A stretch of 64,000 bases of DNA, taken from NCBI GenBank assembly GCA_963835375.1, contig CAWIGB010000024.1:62001-126000 (forward strand). Reading direction: 5' to 3'. The position numbers and the translations under genes were made by a program. Below are positions 62,485 to 64,000 of this stretch, piece by piece. Below the pieces are notes generated by a model. That model was given only the letters and a program-made list of their open reading frames with translations. It did no database searches and had not been told where the DNA came from. The stretch is from Salinisphaera sp963835375. Its GTDB lineage: Bacteria > Pseudomonadota > Gammaproteobacteria > Nevskiales > Salinisphaeraceae. Position 1 is the stretch's first letter. Each line of letters starts with the position of its first letter.

Positions 62485-64000
62485 GCGAGCGCGCTGGGGC
62501 GGCCGAGAGCGCCGTCGACGCGCCATTGCCGACCGGGGCGCTGGTGATGGTCACCCTGAGCCTTGCGCTCGCGGTGTTCATGAACGTGCTCGATATATCG
62601 ATTGCCAATGTGTCGATCCCGACCATCGCCGGCAACCTGGCGGTGTCGTCAAGTCAGGGCACCTGGGTCATCACCTCGTTCGCGGTGGCCAACGCGATTG
62701 CCGTTCCCGTGTCCGGCTGGCTCGCCAAACGCGTGGGCGAGGTCAAGCTGTTCGTGATCTGCACCGCGTTGTTCACCGCGGCCTCGTTTGCCTGCGGCAT
62801 CGCCCCCAGCTTCTATTTCCTGCTGGCCATGCGCGCCGCCCAGGGCCTGGTTGCGGGCCCGATGATTCCGTTGTCACAGAGTCTGCTGCTGGCCAACTAC
62901 CCGCCGGAGAAGCGCGGTTTCGCCAACGGCATCTGGGGCATGACAGCCGTGGTCGGGCCGGTCGCCGGGCCCATCCTCGGTGGCTGGATCACCGACAACA
63001 TCAGCTGGTCGTGGATCTTCTACATCAACGTCCCGGTCGGCATCTTCTCCGCAATGGTGACTTGGATGGTGCTGCGCGAACGCGAGACGGCCACCGCTCG
63101 TCTGCCGCTGGACATGATCGGTCTGGTGCTGCTGACCATCGGCGTCGGCGCGCTCCAGATCATGCTCGACAAGGGCAACGAGGATGCCTGGTTCCAGTCG
63201 CCGTTCATCACGACGCTGGCGATCGTGGCGGCGGTGTTCCTGTCGTTCTGGATCGTCTGGGAACTCACCGACGACAATCCGGTGGTCGATCTGAGGCTGT
63301 TCGCACGTCGCAACTTCACCGTCGCCACCCTCGGCGTCACCTTCGGCTTCATGGCCTATTTCGCCGGCGTGGTGCTGCTACCACTGTGGTTGCAGAACGT
63401 GCAGGGCTATACGCCGACCTGGGCCGGACTGACCACCGCCTCCCTCGGCCTGCTCGGCGCTGTATTTTCGCCGATCGTCGGCCGCCTGACCGACAAGATC
63501 GATCTACGATTGATCGTGACCTTCGGCATGCTCCTGTTCGCCGCCCTGTCCTTCGTCAAGGCCGATGCCAACACTGCGATCAGCTTCCAGCGCCTGTTCC
63601 TGACTCGTCTGCCCTGGGGCATCGGCCTGGCCTGTTTCTTCATACCGCTGATCACCCTCTCGCTGACCGGCCTGCCGCGAGACAAGATCGCCAGTGCGTC
63701 GGGGCTGTTCAACTTCATGCGTCTGATCGCGCTGGCCATCGGCACGTCGCTGTCGCAGACTCTCTGGGACTGGCGCGAGGCCTTCCACGACCATGTGCTG
63801 TCGTCCCATACCGCGCTTGCCGATCCGGCCACCGAGCACTGGCTGGCACAGGCCCGCGCGGCCGGACTCACTCGGGATCAGGCCTATGGCGCCATGGCGG
63901 GGGTGATCAAGCAGCAGTCGTTCATGCTCGGTCTCAACGAGATGTATACCCTGGCGGGCTGGATCTTCCTCGGCCTGACTGTGCTGATCTGGTTCTCCAA
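62481..64000 (+). CDS. EmrB/QacA-family MFS drug efflux pump, 3' end cut by window
   Basis: The frame from ATG at 62481 is open to the window end, giving the first 506 residues. It is a DHA2-type pump of fourteen helices; the family members are about 510-530 long, so little is missing. Visible marks are VFMNVLDISIANVSIPTIAG in helix 1, SGWLAKRVGEVKLFV for the loop 2-3 motif, and GPVAGPILGGWITDNISWSW for the helix 5 antiporter motif. With the HlyD and NodT-type genes it forms a complete tripartite exporter. The substrate range is unknown; fusaric acid, aromatic acids and drugs are typical for the family. Confidence 0.92.
   Translation, partial: MSERAGAAESAVDAPLPTGALVMVTLSLALAVFMNVLDISIANVSIPTIAGNLAVSSSQGTWVITSFAVANAIAVPVSGWLAKRVGEVKLFVICTALFTAASFACGIAPSFYFLLAMRAAQGLVAGPMIPLSQSLLLANYPPEKRGFANGIWGMTAVVGPVAGPILGGWITDNISWSWIFYINVPVGIFSAMVTWMVLRERETATARLPLDMIGLVLLTIGVGALQIMLDKGNEDAWFQSPFITTLAIVAAVFLSFWIVWELTDDNPVVDLRLFARRNFTVATLGVTFGFMAYFAGVVLLPLWLQNVQGYTPTWAGLTTASLGLLGAVFSPIVGRLTDKIDLRLIVTFGMLLFAALSFVKADANTAISFQRLFLTRLPWGIGLACFFIPLITLSLTGLPRDKIASASGLFNFMRLIALAIGTSLSQTLWDWREAFHDHVLSSHTALADPATEHWLAQARAAGLTRDQAYGAMAGVIKQQSFMLGLNEMYTLAGWIFLGLTVLIWFS

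Overview
The window looks like chromosomal DNA of a high-GC, aerobic, probably halotolerant gammaproteobacterium, and a Salinisphaera-like organism would fit. The evidence is conserved gene order and family content: argH / algZ-algR-hemC-hemD-hemX-hemY as in pseudomonads, a cyoABCD bo3-type ubiquinol oxidase, malate synthase G, a glycine betaine binding protein, a ProP-type transporter and several salt or stress proteins. The genus is inference. No rRNA, tRNA, CRISPR array, prophage or insertion-sequence transposase was seen.

Layout. 0-5.4 kb: a carboxylate uptake and oxidation locus (end of tcuB, an FCD-type GntR regulator, a complete TRAP transporter dctPQM and an AbrB-family membrane protein). 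5.7-9.0 kb (minus strand): a stand-alone betaine-binding protein, ArsB and two small DUF202 membrane proteins. 9.0-15.7 kb (minus): a LysR regulator, a ferredoxin-NrfD fusion subunit, a large molybdopterin oxidoreductase and a TorD-like chaperone, which together make a membrane-bound molybdoenzyme of unknown substrate. 16.2-20.3 kb: cyoABCD. 20.4-25.7 kb (minus): glcB, whose reading frame is broken close to its C-terminus, then a RimK-like ATP-grasp protein, a GNAT acetyltransferase and a quinone-oxidoreductase-like dehydrogenase. 25.8-28.8 kb: a two-component system divergent from an EF-hand protein.

29-38.7 kb: a lipoprotein, an epimerase-like protein, the heme genes hemC-hemD-hemX-hemY, the AlgZ/AlgR regulators and divergent argH. 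HemX carries an unusually long Ser/Ala/Gly-rich N-terminal region. 38.9-47 kb: a beta-hydroxyacid dehydrogenase, a very large AsmA/DUF748-type envelope protein, and divergent polyamine genes speA and speE. 47-53 kb: small stress proteins (CsbD, host-attachment family, DUF1328), a FixJ-type regulator with a divergent soluble PAS histidine kinase, a GST, a CaiB-type CoA-transferase and a small charged lipoprotein. 53-57.4 kb: two short-chain dehydrogenases, a ProP-like MFS transporter, OsmC and a SlyD-like isomerase. 57.4-64 kb: a Sel1/SH3 repeat protein, then a TetR regulator divergent from a three-part EmrAB-TolC-type efflux operon; the window ends inside its pump gene.

The most useful observations are the single-base frameshift in glcB, a pair of inverted-repeat elements (one inside the molybdoenzyme operon), the HemX extension, the EF-hand/two-component pairing, and a clear promoter plus dyad operator in front of the efflux operon. 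All family calls were made by reading the translated sequence; no database search was run.
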